A stretch of 23,676 bases of DNA from Reclinomonas americana ATCC 50394 (GCA_048213135.1 PS015273.1:84452-108127); one strand, 5' to 3'. Positions 1 to 21,700 are shown, counted from the stretch's first letter. Program-made: numbers and translations. Notes: a model not told the origin generated them from the sequence alone.

Positions 1-250
1 CACAGAGAGAGAGAGAGGAAGAGGCAGGGAGTGAGAGAGAGAGAGTAAAAAGTGAACAGAGACAAGTGCTCACTCTCTCACTCACTGCTTTCTCTTTCTC
101 ACACACTCTACAAACACACACTTGCACTCTCTCTCTCTCTCACACACTCTCTCTCACACACAGTCACACACTCTGCGCACATTCTTCCGTCCCACTCTCT
201 CTTGCCTCTCTCATCTCATCTCTCTCTCACACACACACACACCTGTTTGA
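1..250. repeat. GA/CT/CA simple-sequence tract
   Basis: Positions 1-46 are GA-rich. From about 66 to 240 the + strand is almost entirely CT and CA dinucleotide or short-unit repeats. Open frames through it translate only to Ser/Leu/His/Thr low complexity and are not genes. The GA block followed by a CT block is self-complementary in places. Confidence 0.85.
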
Positions 251-898
251 GAGAAAGAGAGCCCCGAGTCCGCGATCGGCTTGTGGGCCACGGCCCAACC
301 ACAAGTGCACGGGGTTTGCTTGCATAAAGACGGCCTCTTCCTCTTGGCCTCTTTCGCCTACTCCTCCTGCAGCAATGTCGTCGTCATCGTCGCCGGGAGA
401 GGAGGAGAGAGTGTTGAGGAGAGGAGAGAGGCCGTCGGCGGCACGAGGGCAGCCCACGATGAGCATTCGTTTGAGTGAGAGTCGTGAAGGTGTGGGACAC
501 TGAAGTTCATGCGTTTGCCTTTGCCTTTGCCTCTGAAAGGGAAGACGATTGTTGGGAGAAGCTCATGCTTGCTTGTGCCGATGTCGTAGTCGGCGAGTGA
601 TGTGTGGACTTTCGTCAAGTGGAGAAGCGTACGCGTTTTCTGTCGAATTCGTGCACCATCATGCAGGCGACTTGTGAGGATATGTGTGTAGGGCAGAATG
701 GCGCAGGCGGTTGGTGATGTGCATGCTGCGTGGTCGCTCTCTGAGCTCTTGTGCGTGCGATGCCTCTTCGATATCGCGACGTCGACGTCGAGAACAATTC
801 GAGTTGCAAGCCGCAAGAACAACTTTACTAATCCAAACAGCAACACAGCTGCATGATGATCACCATCTTAAATGAGCATCACCAAGCGAGGCACCAAG

Positions 899-981
899 GT
901 AAGAGCGAGAGAAGTCGAAATTCAAATATTGGAATGTGGTGAATGAAGTGTTTTGTTTTATGCTGACACAGTTTCTTTCAG
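899..981 (+). other. isolated spliceosomal intron of an unassigned transcript
   Basis: The 83-bp segment starts GTAAGAGCG, carries a CTGAC branch-point-like motif about 15 bases before its end, and finishes TTTCTTTCAG. These are all classic intron signals. The flanking exon frame is uncertain. An ATG at 872 gives MSITKRGTK and then a phase-0 junction continuing about 60 codons. An ATG at 853 gives a phase-1 junction that stays open to about 1298 with one hydrophobic stretch. Neither product is recognisable. It could be a small gene or a non-coding leader exon of the FN3 gene downstream. Confidence 0.45.
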
Positions 982-2479
982 TGGAACGAGCAGTCTCCAA
1001 CAAACTATCGCAGAAAACGCTATGCGTCTATGCAAGTGCGTCAAATCCACTGCTCACCCACGGTGAAGATCGCAGTTCTCGACTTGTTCGAATTCGGAGA
1101 GCGAACACACACAAACACACACATAAGGAACCTGCTGCTGCCTCAAGACTGGTATTTGCGTTGATGTTTTGGATTTGGTTGAACTTGGTCATCAAGACAG
1201 CTGTTGCTTGTTTGTTGGTGATCGAAGAATTCGAAATGTTCAAGCAAAACCGAATTTATACGGACGCAGCACAGCATTGCCTGTGCCCCAGTATGTAGCA
1301 TATCCGGTTTTCGGTCCACTAGCATGTCAACGCAGGGGGAGGCTGACAGTCGCTTCCTGCATTTTTCGTGCGTTCGGACTCCCGGCTCTCGATTTGGAAT
1401 GAGGCCGGTAATTCCTGCCAAATATGGACAAGGGAACATTCATTCGTTTCACGTACCCTTCTTGCCTGTGTTCACCACCGCCAAGCACACAGCGTGCATC
1501 ACGTGTCTCGCCACGCATCGCGATGTCGTTTCTCAATTACGCATGCAATTTGGTCAATTCGCACACAAGGTCCTCTCCCGGCCACAGCGATTTGAGCATG
1601 CAGGGGCGTGCACGCTCCGCTCGTGCAGCCGAAACATGGTCTGCCACACTGTACCAGGAGATCATGTGCACATCGGACATGCATATCCGGATCTGCGCAT
1701 GCGCATGCAGCGCAGGCGTTTACTTTTTCAAATCCGAAACCGAACAACACACCACACTATTCGTCTCTCGCGCAGCGCGTGATCGGCCTCTTCTCACCAC
1801 TACTGCTCACATGCGGACGCCTCCACCTGCAGCATCAGCCACCACAACCGGGCACGAATATTCGCAGCGCAAATCTGTGCGATATTGAGTGGCCGGACAT
1901 GCAAAATGAGAGCTGTTTGGAGTGAATCCGCGAGTCATAATATCAAACAGTTTTCATTTTCTTCCTCGCCTTTCTCGGTGAGCTCACCACGCAGCACAGA
2001 TAAACGCACTCTCACGAAGGTGGAGAGGGACGATGCATGCAGCAGTCGCCTTGTCTCTATCTCTTCTTTGTTCTCTCCCTCTCACTCTCACTGTCTCTGT
2101 TGTGCGTTGAGCGAGGCGCTCGGAATGCACTTGCTCTGAGTGATGCAGCGCAGACTCTGCACACACACTACTCCACACAGAGTGAGAAAGAAACACGCGC
2201 AAAACAGAGTGTCTCATGCTGCGAAATGCATGTTCTTTAGCTCCTCCGGCTTGGTTTTCTGTCTCTCCGTGTTCGATTGCGCACCTGCGTCCTCCTCTGC
2301 GTTGCACACTGCTCTTCACAAGTGCCTCATGTGTGTGAGTGTGTCTCTAAGAGTGTGTGTCTATGTGCCTGCAGTAAGAGGGCGCTTTTGCATGTCTCAT
2401 GATATCATCATTATCGATATCACTGGCTCTCCTGTCTATCTCTCTGAGTCATTGAGCTGCATGGTGTGTCTGTCTCTGT

Positions 2480-2545
2480 AGTGGTGGTGTGTGTGGCGTG
2501 TGTGCATGTGTGCGTGTGTGTATGTGTGTGCGCGCGTGTGTGAGC
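2480..2545. repeat. GT-rich microsatellite
   Basis: Imperfect (GT)n with GC interruptions on the + strand, ending GCGCGCGTGTGTGAG. It lies about 130 bp upstream of the FN3 start codon. Alternating purine-pyrimidine sequence of this kind can adopt Z-DNA. No other content is seen. Confidence 0.7.
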
Positions 2546-2672
2546 TCGAGTGTGTCCCCCCTGTTTTGGTCGCCGGCGCCTCTCGATATCTCCGTCTGCA
2601 CATCGCTCCCCTCTTGACTGACTGGCTGTTTATTGACTTGTGTATGTGTGTGTGTGTGTGTGTCTGCAGGTC

Positions 2673-12098
<9,426 letters not shown>

Positions 12099-12332
12099 AG
12101 GGGGTGGTGGTGGAAGGGGAGAGAGAAGGAAAGGGGGTGGACGGAGAGAAAGAGAGAGCGAAGGAAGGGGGGAGTTGGCTTGTTTAAGGAACGAGTGACG
12201 GGAGAGAGTGTACGCAGACATGCGCGTTATGTGTGTCTGCGTGCAGGGTGATTTTTGTGCGTTCGATTCAGCAGACTCGAGTAAAATGGGATTTTGCAAG
12301 CTCGAGAATTCGTCGTCTCCAATCGTTCTACT

Positions 12333-12338
12333 TTTATT
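12333..12338 (-). promoter_or_regulatory. candidate polyadenylation signal for the minus-strand gene
   Basis: AATAAA on the minus strand, inside the left arm of the inverted repeat and about 445 nt beyond the stop at 12783. If used, the minus transcript would pass through both arms. Position is reasonable, but no transcript evidence is available. Confidence 0.4.
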
Positions 12339-12520
12339 TGCTTGTTCACCTTTTGTGTTTCCCTCTTGCCTGTGCTCTGATCTGCCTTCGGTCTTTGACT
12401 GTAAGCAAAGCAAGTGAAAAGCCCCGTTTGTTGGTGACTGATCGCCTCGGAAGAAATATTCGTGACCACATGAAGAGGCCCACAGTTGTGTGCGGATCAG
12501 TGAAATTCGGTGAACAAGCA

Positions 12521-12526
12521 AATAAA
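12521..12526 (+). promoter_or_regulatory. candidate polyadenylation signal for the FN3 gene
   Basis: AATAAA on the + strand in the right arm of the inverted repeat, about 420 nt past the stop at 12098. If both signals are used, the two convergent transcripts overlap by roughly 190-250 nt. Confidence 0.4.
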
Positions 12527-12596
12527 AATAGAAGATTGGAGACGACGAATTTGAATGAGGTGGCTCCTGATCGCTCAGTGATAGTTACTGTTTAGT

Positions 12597-12730
12597 ATAC
12601 TGAGGTTTCTGGAAGAGAAGAACGGAGCAGTCACAACCGTAATCCGATTGCATCTGTCCGTTCTTCTCTTGTTTGTATTCACAAAGAGCGCTGCTGTTCC
12701 TCTGGAAGAAAACTCCAGAATCCTCAGTAT
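12597..12730. repeat. second inverted repeat, right arm interrupted by a 43-bp insertion
   Basis: The left arm 12597-12626 pairs with two right-hand blocks. 12613-12626 matches 12657-12670 perfectly (14 bp), and 12597-12613 matches 12714-12730 at 16 of 17 positions. The 43 bp at 12671-12713 have no partner on the left, so they were either inserted on the right or lost on the left. The repeat lies in the 3' UTR side of the minus-strand gene. Confidence 0.85.
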
Positions 12731-12782
12731 GGCTAACAACAAATATCACTTTCTGTACACAATGACAAACAATGATGCGATG

Positions 12783-15700
12783 TCATTCGTCGCCGTCATT
12801 ATTGGCGACATCTCGAATTTCCAACCTCACTACCTCTGCACTACTCAGAAGCAAAGCGTTGATGACAGAGTCGCCGACAAGTTGCACGTGTGGTCCCAAT
12901 GCCAGCTGCTCCTCAGCAGCTTGGTAAATTTCGACTCCCGAGCACTGTCTCGGCATCCCGGCTTCGTGTCTCAGCCGACGTCGGCAAAATACCACCACAG
13001 CCTTGACCGCAGACAGCATCACTGGACCCACCAACACCGCACCAACCAGAGAGAGTATCACGATACACGTGACAACCTTGAAGCGCGCGGATGCCTGTGA
13101 TGCGAACACGGTGGAGATGACAACCAGCGAGCCGAGACCAATGGCCTGTCAAGCACAATGAGTATGCATATATGTCCACACTCAACATGTGCGCGACTCA
13201 CCTCCAGCACATTGTACAAGAGGTGTTCAAAGGCGCGAACAACGAGATGCACCATGAGGAAGGCGACACACACTACCCACAGCGCCAATGGGAGAATCTC
13301 AATCGATCCCGTGGCAGCGAGCGGGAAGAGCACGGCAAGGACGATCAGACGTCGACACACTTGATATCCTGGTGTACAGGAAGCGTGAGTGCAAAAGTCA
13401 CGCTCGGTGCGGTGTTGATCATCATCAGCGTGATGATGCAGGTGGAGCAGCGTAATATCCCTTACAGTGTGGGGTTTCTCTCAGTTTGTAATTCGCGTAC
13501 GAGACTCATGTCGGCGATATATTGTGCGTACCCAGCAAAGACGTTACCTTATCTTCAATGTGATAGATATATAGCACAGACCACCCTTCCCTTCGCGCCA
13601 CTCACCTTGATACCACACCACCGGAGGCCGGAAGTGATCATACAACACACCGAATCGACGCCGAGTCTGCCGCACAGGCGTGACACCACGACATCTCACG
13701 CTGGTTACACATGCAATCACACAAACCTTCTCGTCATGCAGTCTCTTTTGCCGCCGCAAGCGCACGGTCCACCACACCACAAGTACTGGCACGCTCAGAA
13801 TGGCTGCAAATAGCACAGCGAAGAGCGGAATTATTCGCTGCCATCTGTGCACACACACACACTTGCTGATCAGCATGGAAAGTGAAAGTCAAGCAGCTGC
13901 AAATAAAACGCAACACTCCCTCGTAGCACACAATGCTGGGCGAAAAGAGTACTACATGACTGTTGCCGACCTCTGTGCAGGTGAAAAAAGTGATGGCCGT
14001 CTCTGCTAGGCCCTCGTACGCTCCTAGCAGCAGTACAACTGTCGTCAGAATGTAGCGGTGCGGTGATGCAACGAGCTTGAACCACACGACAAATCGTTGC
14101 CACCGTCCGCCCGTCGAGCTGCTGTGATGCAGCCGTCCACGATGGATGCAGCGCACCAATGCTTTTGCAAGCAGACAATGTAGAACAAAGCAGGCCCACA
14201 AGATCGCCAGCGACACAAATGGCGATACGACGCGAGCCAGCATGTCACCGACAGCGTCTGTGTTGAACGGGCAGCCGACATCCAGAATGTGCGGCACGAC
14301 AAAGGTGAGAAGCCGGTTGAGAGAGATGAGTTCCACGTTGGGGTAGAAGAGCAGTGTGGTGGTCTGGAGCGTGAAGATGATGATTTCGGCAGATGCTGCA
14401 AGCAGGGACGAATGCAAGTCACTCTTTGTGACGATCGACCCTGAACAAGGTGTTCATACCTCCTCCAACGTCAACCTGGAAAAACACATGGACGAAGAGC
14501 ACAAAGGCAAGCATCTTTGCAAACGTCCACAAGCGCGCCCAGCCGGACGTGGTCTCGCACGGAATGCACACTCCCTGCCACTGAGAGTAGCCCTCCTGCA
14601 TATTCCTGTGAGAATACCATCGTCCTCTCGCGGCACTGACATGTGACTCACCTTGCACGCTCCACACAGAGGTGAGTCTGACGCGCGATTCGTCTCCGCA
14701 TTGCAGTATTCGGCGTCAACGGCAACCAAAGTTTGGCTTGTGCCATCACCGCGTTCACAGTAATCATAGGGACAGAGGTATGCCACCACAGCAGACGGTG
14801 GCGACACCAGCGTGCCTGTCCACCCTTTCGACAAGACACCCTCAATCTGCCAATTAGCATCGACGGGGAATGTCCAGAACTGCGACCGCATTGCCAGCTG
14901 CAGTCCGCCGAGGCAGTCGGCATTGGCTGGACACGGTACACACGTCTGGTTGAATGCGCTCGTCGGCAGCGCATACTCGCCAGGGGGACATTGCTGGCAA
15001 CCAATGTCCGTGTAGCTGTAACCCGCAGGGCAGGCTGCCAGTGGCAATGAGAGCTCAGGCTGTGGACCGACAAAGCCACCACCAGAGCCAGTGGTGATGC
15101 TGATGCTCACAGAGTCACTGCTGTCGCGCAGATGCGGACGAGCGCTTTGGGTCGGATTCGCCCCTCGCTCGACAATCGTCAACTGGAATGTCGCTGTTCC
15201 AGCAACAGTCGACTCGGACAGAGAGCTTGTCTGCACAAGTGGACGGGGGTCGTTAGCGTGGAACAATCTTTAATGAAGAGATGAGCAAGCACGACAAACC
15301 GCTGGGCTGCAACCAGTAGAGCAAGTGACATGGAACTGGGTATTGTCCAGTGTGGACATGAACTGACCAAAGACATCCGTAGCGTTCACCTGAACGACTC
15401 GCGGCTGCTGCGGAGATGGATATGGCACGCCACTGGTCGAGTCCATCATCACAGAGTACAGCGCTGCAGCGGAGCGTGAGCCTTCAAAATACAAGTTAAC
15501 AAATTTGTGCTCATCACGCTCAACGCAACTGCTGCCGACATCATTCGCCAGCGAGTTACTGGCCAGGTTATCAGTGACGCTTAATTGCCGCTGCAGCATC
15601 CACGAAGACCATCCGCCAGCAGCAGCGAACGACTGCGATACAGCAGCCAGCGTGGACGGCTTGCCACCACCGTTCCAAAACACGCCGCCACCGGCTCCTT

Positions 15701-18700
15701 CGCCGACCAGTCGCGGTTGACCCAGAGGCGCCACCGCTTGATTGCTAAACACTGATACACCATACAGGAGCACACCGACAGAGCCCACTGTCGACTGTGT
15801 GATGTTGACGGCCAGGCCACCACCGCGTGCTCCACTCCAGTTGTTAGCAAACGTCGTTGAGATAAACGAAGTCACCGTCGTGTCAACTACCGATGCTCCA
15901 CCACCATCACCTCTCTCGGCCGTGTTGCTGACAAAGCGAGCATCTGAGCAGTTAAGCATGGAAGAGCCACCGGCAAAGAGTCCGCCACCAACTTTTGTCG
16001 CCGTGTTGTTCATCAGCAGCGAGCCCGTGATATTCACTTGTGGATTGTTGTCTGTGTACACACCACCTCCGCTCTCAGCTTGGTTTCCCTCCACTGTCAC
16101 TGCCGTCATTGCCACTCGCGCAGTCTCCGCTGCCGATACGCCACCACCGCCGCCACCAGCGACACGATTGGCGAGCATTCTCGACCCCCGCAGCGTGGTG
16201 CTTGAGCTGCCAGCAGCATACAATGCACCGCCCCACAACTGTGCCAGGCCAGCACTCAGCGTGCTGCCCGTATCTGTCCACATTCCCAGTCCCTGTGCAG
16301 TCACATGTCCACCAGATGTGGCTGCTGTGTTGCTCAGGAACTGGGTGGTGGACGACGTGACATTGGCTGTTTGGGACACGTACATGCCACCTCCGGCCAA
16401 GGTGGCATTGTTGGTTGACATAATGCAGTTGGCGAGGCTGATCTGCGACACGCCATCGGCATACACGCCACCACCATCTGCAGTCGCCTGATTGCCGCTG
16501 ATTGTAGTGCCAGTCAACGTGTGCTTGCTGTTCTGGTCAGTGAACATGCCACTGCCAAAGGGAGCAGAATTGCCAACAATGAAGGCATTCGACCAGGAAG
16601 ACGAGGACTGCAGGTCGGCAAACATTCCACCACCGAAATGGAGTGCCTTGTTGTTCTGCACACTCGTGCCACTCGACACGGCAAGCGTGGCGGTGGCAGT
16701 GAGAAATAAACCACCACCGCTCTGCACAGCTTGATTGCTGTCCACAACAGATTGTGATTGAATCTGCAAAAACACCTGCTCGGCTCGCACTGCAAGACCG
16801 CCACCATTCAGCGCCGTGTTGCCGGAGATACTGGTATTGCTGATCGTGGCTGTGGTGGCCACCTCGTTGAATACCACTCCACCACCGTATCCGCTAGGCG
16901 CTGAGTTCGACGAGACGAAAGAGTCCGTAATCTTGCAGCCCTGACCACTCATCGCCACGCCGCCACCACCCGTTGCCAGCGCAGTGTTCCCCGAGACATG
17001 AGATGCGGCAAGGAGAGACTGCGCTCCCACTAGCACACCGCCACCAGTAACGAGCTCGCCAGACACGGAGTTGCCCGAGATGACACATCCAGTTGCTGAG
17101 CTTGATGCGTCGAGTAGTAGAGCGCCACCTCCATGGGAGCGACCGGCAATGACGAGTGGAACAGATGATTGCATGGAATTGCCAGCCAAAGTTGACGAGG
17201 AAACGACAGCACCACCGATGGCGAGCACCGCGCCGCCACCGCAGAATCCACCAGAAGGATATAGCGCATTGCCAGCACCAGCATCCTCCACGCGGTTGTT
17301 GACAAACTGAGAAGCACTGACGGTGGCAGCAGAGTTCACCAGCATCAGTGCACCACCACCATTGTGGTTGCTGCCTTGCCCATTGAGCGTGTTGCTGAGG
17401 CCGCCCGAACCGTCACGGAGAGACTGGTTGCCGATGAATGTGCAATTGGCAACGCTGAATGTGCCCTACGAACGAAGAAACAAATGGCGAGTGAGTGGGC
17501 TTCGATCCCGACAATATGGGCAAAAGAAACGGTGCAACCGCTGTTGTCGACGGTGCAACCAGTAACGCCGCTCCACCGCCATTGAATCCGCCAAACGAGG
17601 AACCAATCGTGCTGTTGAAACCGCCCGCACCATTGTGCCACGACGTGTTGTTGAGAAACAGTGACTGGCTGAGAATCTGCAACGCAAAAGTGAGCGGCTT
17701 CGCGCTCGGACAGCAGTTGCTATCTATTATTTTGCAGTGAGAGAACGAACAAACACAGACGCAGAGTTGGCCGCGGAACAGACGAGCAAGGCACCACCAC
17801 CGGCAAAGGCTGACGAGCTGCTGCCGGAAGATGCGTTCCCGCTGCCTCCGTTACCTGAGGAGACAATGAGCTAGGGAGCTATTGACAGAGAATGTAAGCG
17901 TGCAAGAAGTAACCATTAACACCAGCAGTATTGTTGAAGAAGGTGGAGGCGGATATCTGTTCGCCAGCAGCGCGAGCGTAAGATCTTAAGATACTGGCGA
18001 GGCTGCCCGACTGGGTGACGAGGTCAATCAGACCTCAAGAACGCCACGCACAGCCGCCAGAATGGCACCCCCACCACTGGCTGAACCGGAAGCGTCACCA
18101 TGATTTGCATTGGACCCGCCCGCGGAATTCATCGAGGCAGAATTGGAATGGAACGCACAGCGCCGAACGGTTACCTGCTCAAGTGCGACAGTTATGTGAG
18201 ATGGGTAGACATACCGATGACAGAAGCAAGTGCACCTTACTCGTATTGCTTCCCAAAAACAATAGCAGCACACCACCACCGTTGTGAGAGCTTGATACAT
18301 TATTCGTACCCTGACTCGATCCGCCGTTTCCATTTATACTGGCCTCGCTTGCCACAAAGAAACAGTCCTGTATAACCTTCTTGTGGAATCTTGTGAGCAT
18401 CGCGCGAGAATAAAAACCACCGCATACAAACCAGTTTTGTGTCGATTCTCGATGCCGCCGCAACCAACAACATCGCTCCACCTCCATTAAATGAACCGGA
18501 AGCACTGGCCGATCCTATGTCCACAAGCGCCAGAGCAAGCAAGCTAATTTAAGCCCCAGCATGTGATCTCACTGTTTTCTAGTACATTGCAGACTGTGCA
18601 ACACGTAGGTGTGTACCTGAGGTACTGGAGATGGAACCACCATTTCCATTGGCATTCGCAGTATTTGATGAAAATGTACAGTTGCTGATGGTCTGCAACG

Positions 18701-21700
18701 ACTGCGAATGTCTGTGTCAAGATCAATGTGAAGCGAGGATTGCGCTAGATATAGATATTAGAGTCTACAGCATTCTCTCACACCCTGAGTGCAAGCCACC
18801 AACCAGAGCGCAAACACACCTGGTTTGTCTTACCGACGCTGGTGAAGTTGATTAACATGACGCCACCACCGTTAGTGGTACTTCTGCTGTCCACACTGTC
18901 AGACCCTGTAAGCAACAGCAAACAAACTTAATCTTACGTAATTACACAAGTAAATCAACCAACAATGTGGATGATCAAAACACTTAGTACGCACAACGCA
19001 CGCAAGCAAGAGTAATCCACCTCCACTTACCGTTTCCATACACAACGGAACCTCCATTTCCGTTACTGTTTGCAGTATTTGAGGTGAATATGCTGTTGCT
19101 GACGGTCTGCGACAATCGGTGTACATGTGAGAGTCTCAATTAGCAATACATCGTGAATTACACACGCTGAGTATTGAAGTACAACCGCGTCAATCTCACT
19201 CTCTCACTCGTTGAAAATCAATCGAAATAGGACAAAACACACACCTGCACTGCAGAACCGAGGTTTAAGTCGATAAGCATGACTCCACCACCGTTGGTGC
19301 TGCTGTTGCTATCCGAACTGTGATAGGCTGACTCTAGAAGAAGAACGCACCAATAAAACAGTAACACACGCATGAGCAATCAATGGCCAGTCACAAAGGG
19401 CCCAGCAAAAACAGGAATTAGTCATTCACACACCAACTGGACTTCAGATTCATAACTCACCTCCGCCATTCCCGTTGCTGTTAGCAGTATTTGATGCGAA
19501 TGTGCAGTTCCTGATGATCTGCGACAGATACAATCGGCCGCAGATTATTTGAGATCTTGATCTCTATCAACTGCTACCAATAAACAGTCAAGATCTCACG
19601 TATGGCACACCTGAGTTATAGATGTATCAAGGACGAGGATCAGCATAACACCGCCACCATTGGCGACACCGTTGCTGCTCGTACTTTGATTCAACACCCC
19701 TGCACAAATGAACGTCAACTCAGCGGGCACTATGCAACTCTCGCATGTCACCCAATGAGCAACACAAGGTTGGCACCGCTACTCACCGGTACCGCCATTT
19801 CCATTGCTGTTCGCGGAATTGGATGTGAAATTACAGTTGCTTACTGTCTGTGAGACAACAATAATACTCCGCCGAGTTCGCTCAGACAAACAGCCATGCA
19901 GTCAGTCACAACGCACCTGGCTTGCAGGACTGCCAACGACGAAGATAAGCATGACGCCACCACCGTTCCCCGCACTGCTGCTGCTCGCACTCCCACCGGT
20001 ACCATTACTCCCTGCACATAGGCATCACATAATCCAAACAACCACACGTGCACTCAGCATGCCACGTTCCACACCAGCAGCACACGCACACCAAGTGCGC
20101 TCAGACACTCACCGCCACTTCCGTTGCTGTTCGCAGTGTTCAATGCAAATTTGCAGTGGTTGACGGTCTGCGTCAACTGCGAGAGATTTCAGCGAATGAC
20201 AACGCTCGCCTAACCACGCGATGCGCGTGACACAGGCATTGCAAATAACAGCCAGGTACCTGGCCCCCGACGAACAGCATAACGCCTCCGCCATTCATGC
20301 TGCTGTCGCCATTTGCCCTCATGAAGGATATCCCTGCATGCAAACACACAACAACTGCGTCAACCATCTGTACACTAGGCCGCGGAAATATTGGAGGCAA
20401 TAATTACAGCCGATCATCTGCGGCTGAGATCGTCTAAACTCCGTTACTCACCGCCACTTCCGTTCTTGCTCGCAGTGTTTGATACGAAAGCGCAGTTGCT
20501 GATGCTCTGTGACAGGAAATTTAGTCTCAGAAAAAATTCACAATTGGTTTTGAGTTAACTCGTGCAAGCAAACAAGTAAACGACCAGGGAGAACACACGT
20601 GGACTGTGGAATTGCTTCCAACGGAGATCAGCATGACCCCGCCACCATTCAAGAAACCAAAGCTAGTCGCACTCCCGGGAGTTTCTATTCGTGAAGACCA
20701 CATCAACGTCGACGATCACCACACAGACAAAAAAGTGCTTCACGTCTCACCACCGCCGTTCCCATTGCCGTTTGCGAAATTCGATATGAAAGTACAGTTG
20801 CTGATGGTCTGCGACACCAGCAGCAGGTCACAGCAAAAAGCAACACGTATTTGATATTTCAAACGCGCAAACTCAGAAGTAGACCGTCAAGTATAACGCA
20901 CCTGATTTGCGTTATTGCTATCAACTGAAATCAGCATGACGCCACCGCCATGCAGGCCACCGTTCGCACTGGAACTCTCGGAAGTCCCTGTACATGACAC
21001 CACATAAAACGAATCAAAACCAAGGTCTCAACCACACATGCTTCTACCAACATCACCAGACTGACAGACGCAGAAACGGATAGTGCGTTCCGCAGCTCAC
21101 CGAAACCACCATTACCATTTCCATTTGCAGTGTTCGATAGGAAGGTGCAGTTCATAATTGTCTGCAACAGCTGTGCGAGCAATCAGTTATCGAGTTATCA
21201 GAGTGAGGCGGAAGTTTGCTGTTACTGCCCACGTGCCTGACTTGTACTGGCGAACATTAAGACACCACCACCGGCAATCGACGCGTTCGAATCGGAAGCT
21301 ACGATATTTCCATCGCCTCCACTTGAATTCTGATCTGCGTCGTTGAACATGAACGTTGAACCGTTGATCTGTCGATGCCAATCATGAAATTCAGCAGCAC
21401 ATGACGTATCTTGAAATAACACGATCACTCACAGCCTGTGTGGTTGGACCAGTTCCAGCGAAGTGCGACCAGATGACTCCACCACCGACTTGCACACCGA
21501 TAGCGTTTCCTGATATCATATTGTCGTCTCCGCCGATTGCATCTCTCGACGCTGAGTTGTTGAGAAACAAACTGTAACTGACCTGTTCACACTTCATGTG
21601 ATTCGACCACTCAGCGACATTAACAAGCACCATCTTGCACCACTTACTTCAAGGGTCGACGCTCCAGACGCCCACACAACACCTCCACCGCAGTCACTCC

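Larger units (their letters stand above)
251..2672. other. no identifiable gene; upstream region of the FN3 gene
   Basis: About 2.4 kb in which I recognise no protein family on either strand. Short frames exist on both strands, but none shows domain-like composition. Features seen: a short TTTGCC repeat near 505-530, one strong intron-like segment (899-981, listed separately), a GT-rich tract at about 2480-2545, and a TG run at 2641-2664. The TG run ends in CTGCAG three bases before the ATG at 2673, so a 5'-UTR intron ending at about 2669 is possible. Promoter and 5' UTR of the FN3 gene probably lie here, but no TATA or initiator element stands out. Confidence 0.5.
12307..12551. repeat. 44-bp inverted repeat with AATAAA in each arm
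   Basis: The left arm 12307-12350 and right arm 12509-12551 are reverse complements except for one indel and one substitution. They are separated by 158 bp. Each arm, read toward the end of its own gene, starts GGTGAACAAGCAAATAAAA and ends GGAGACGACGAATT. The right arm is in sense for the + gene and the left arm for the - gene. No target-site duplication is visible outside the arms. Confidence 0.9.
12099..12782. other. convergent intergenic region / 3' UTRs of both genes
   Basis: 684 bp separate the stop codon of the FN3 gene (12098) from the stop of the minus-strand Pmp gene (12783). It begins with a G/GA-rich stretch (12099-12170). A small stem (arms 12212-12220 and 12234-12242, nine paired bases) follows. 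Two sets of longer inverted repeats, listed separately, fill most of the remainder. No credible coding frame is present. Confidence 0.8.

Noticed and set aside
358-846. 162-codon minus-strand frame
   Set aside because: It is overlapped by open frames in other phases, its composition is uneven, and it has no recognisable domain or splice context.
13376-13470. A hydrophobic frame (CSTCIITLMMINTAP) on the minus strand, at first taken as a membrane exon
   Set aside because: It cannot be joined to the following exon in frame. Splicing 13606 directly to 13368 gives VVWYQGYQVCRRLIVLAVLF in frame, so this lies within a 237-bp intron.
15742-16491. 249-codon plus-strand frame rich in Pro and Ala
   Set aside because: It is antisense to the beta-helix exon. 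The Pro runs come from reverse-complemented GGG (Gly) codons.
18432-21161. Regular repeat spacing suggestive of a CRISPR array
   Set aside because: Repeats are diverged, encode protein with conserved splice sites, and spacing is 300-410 bp.
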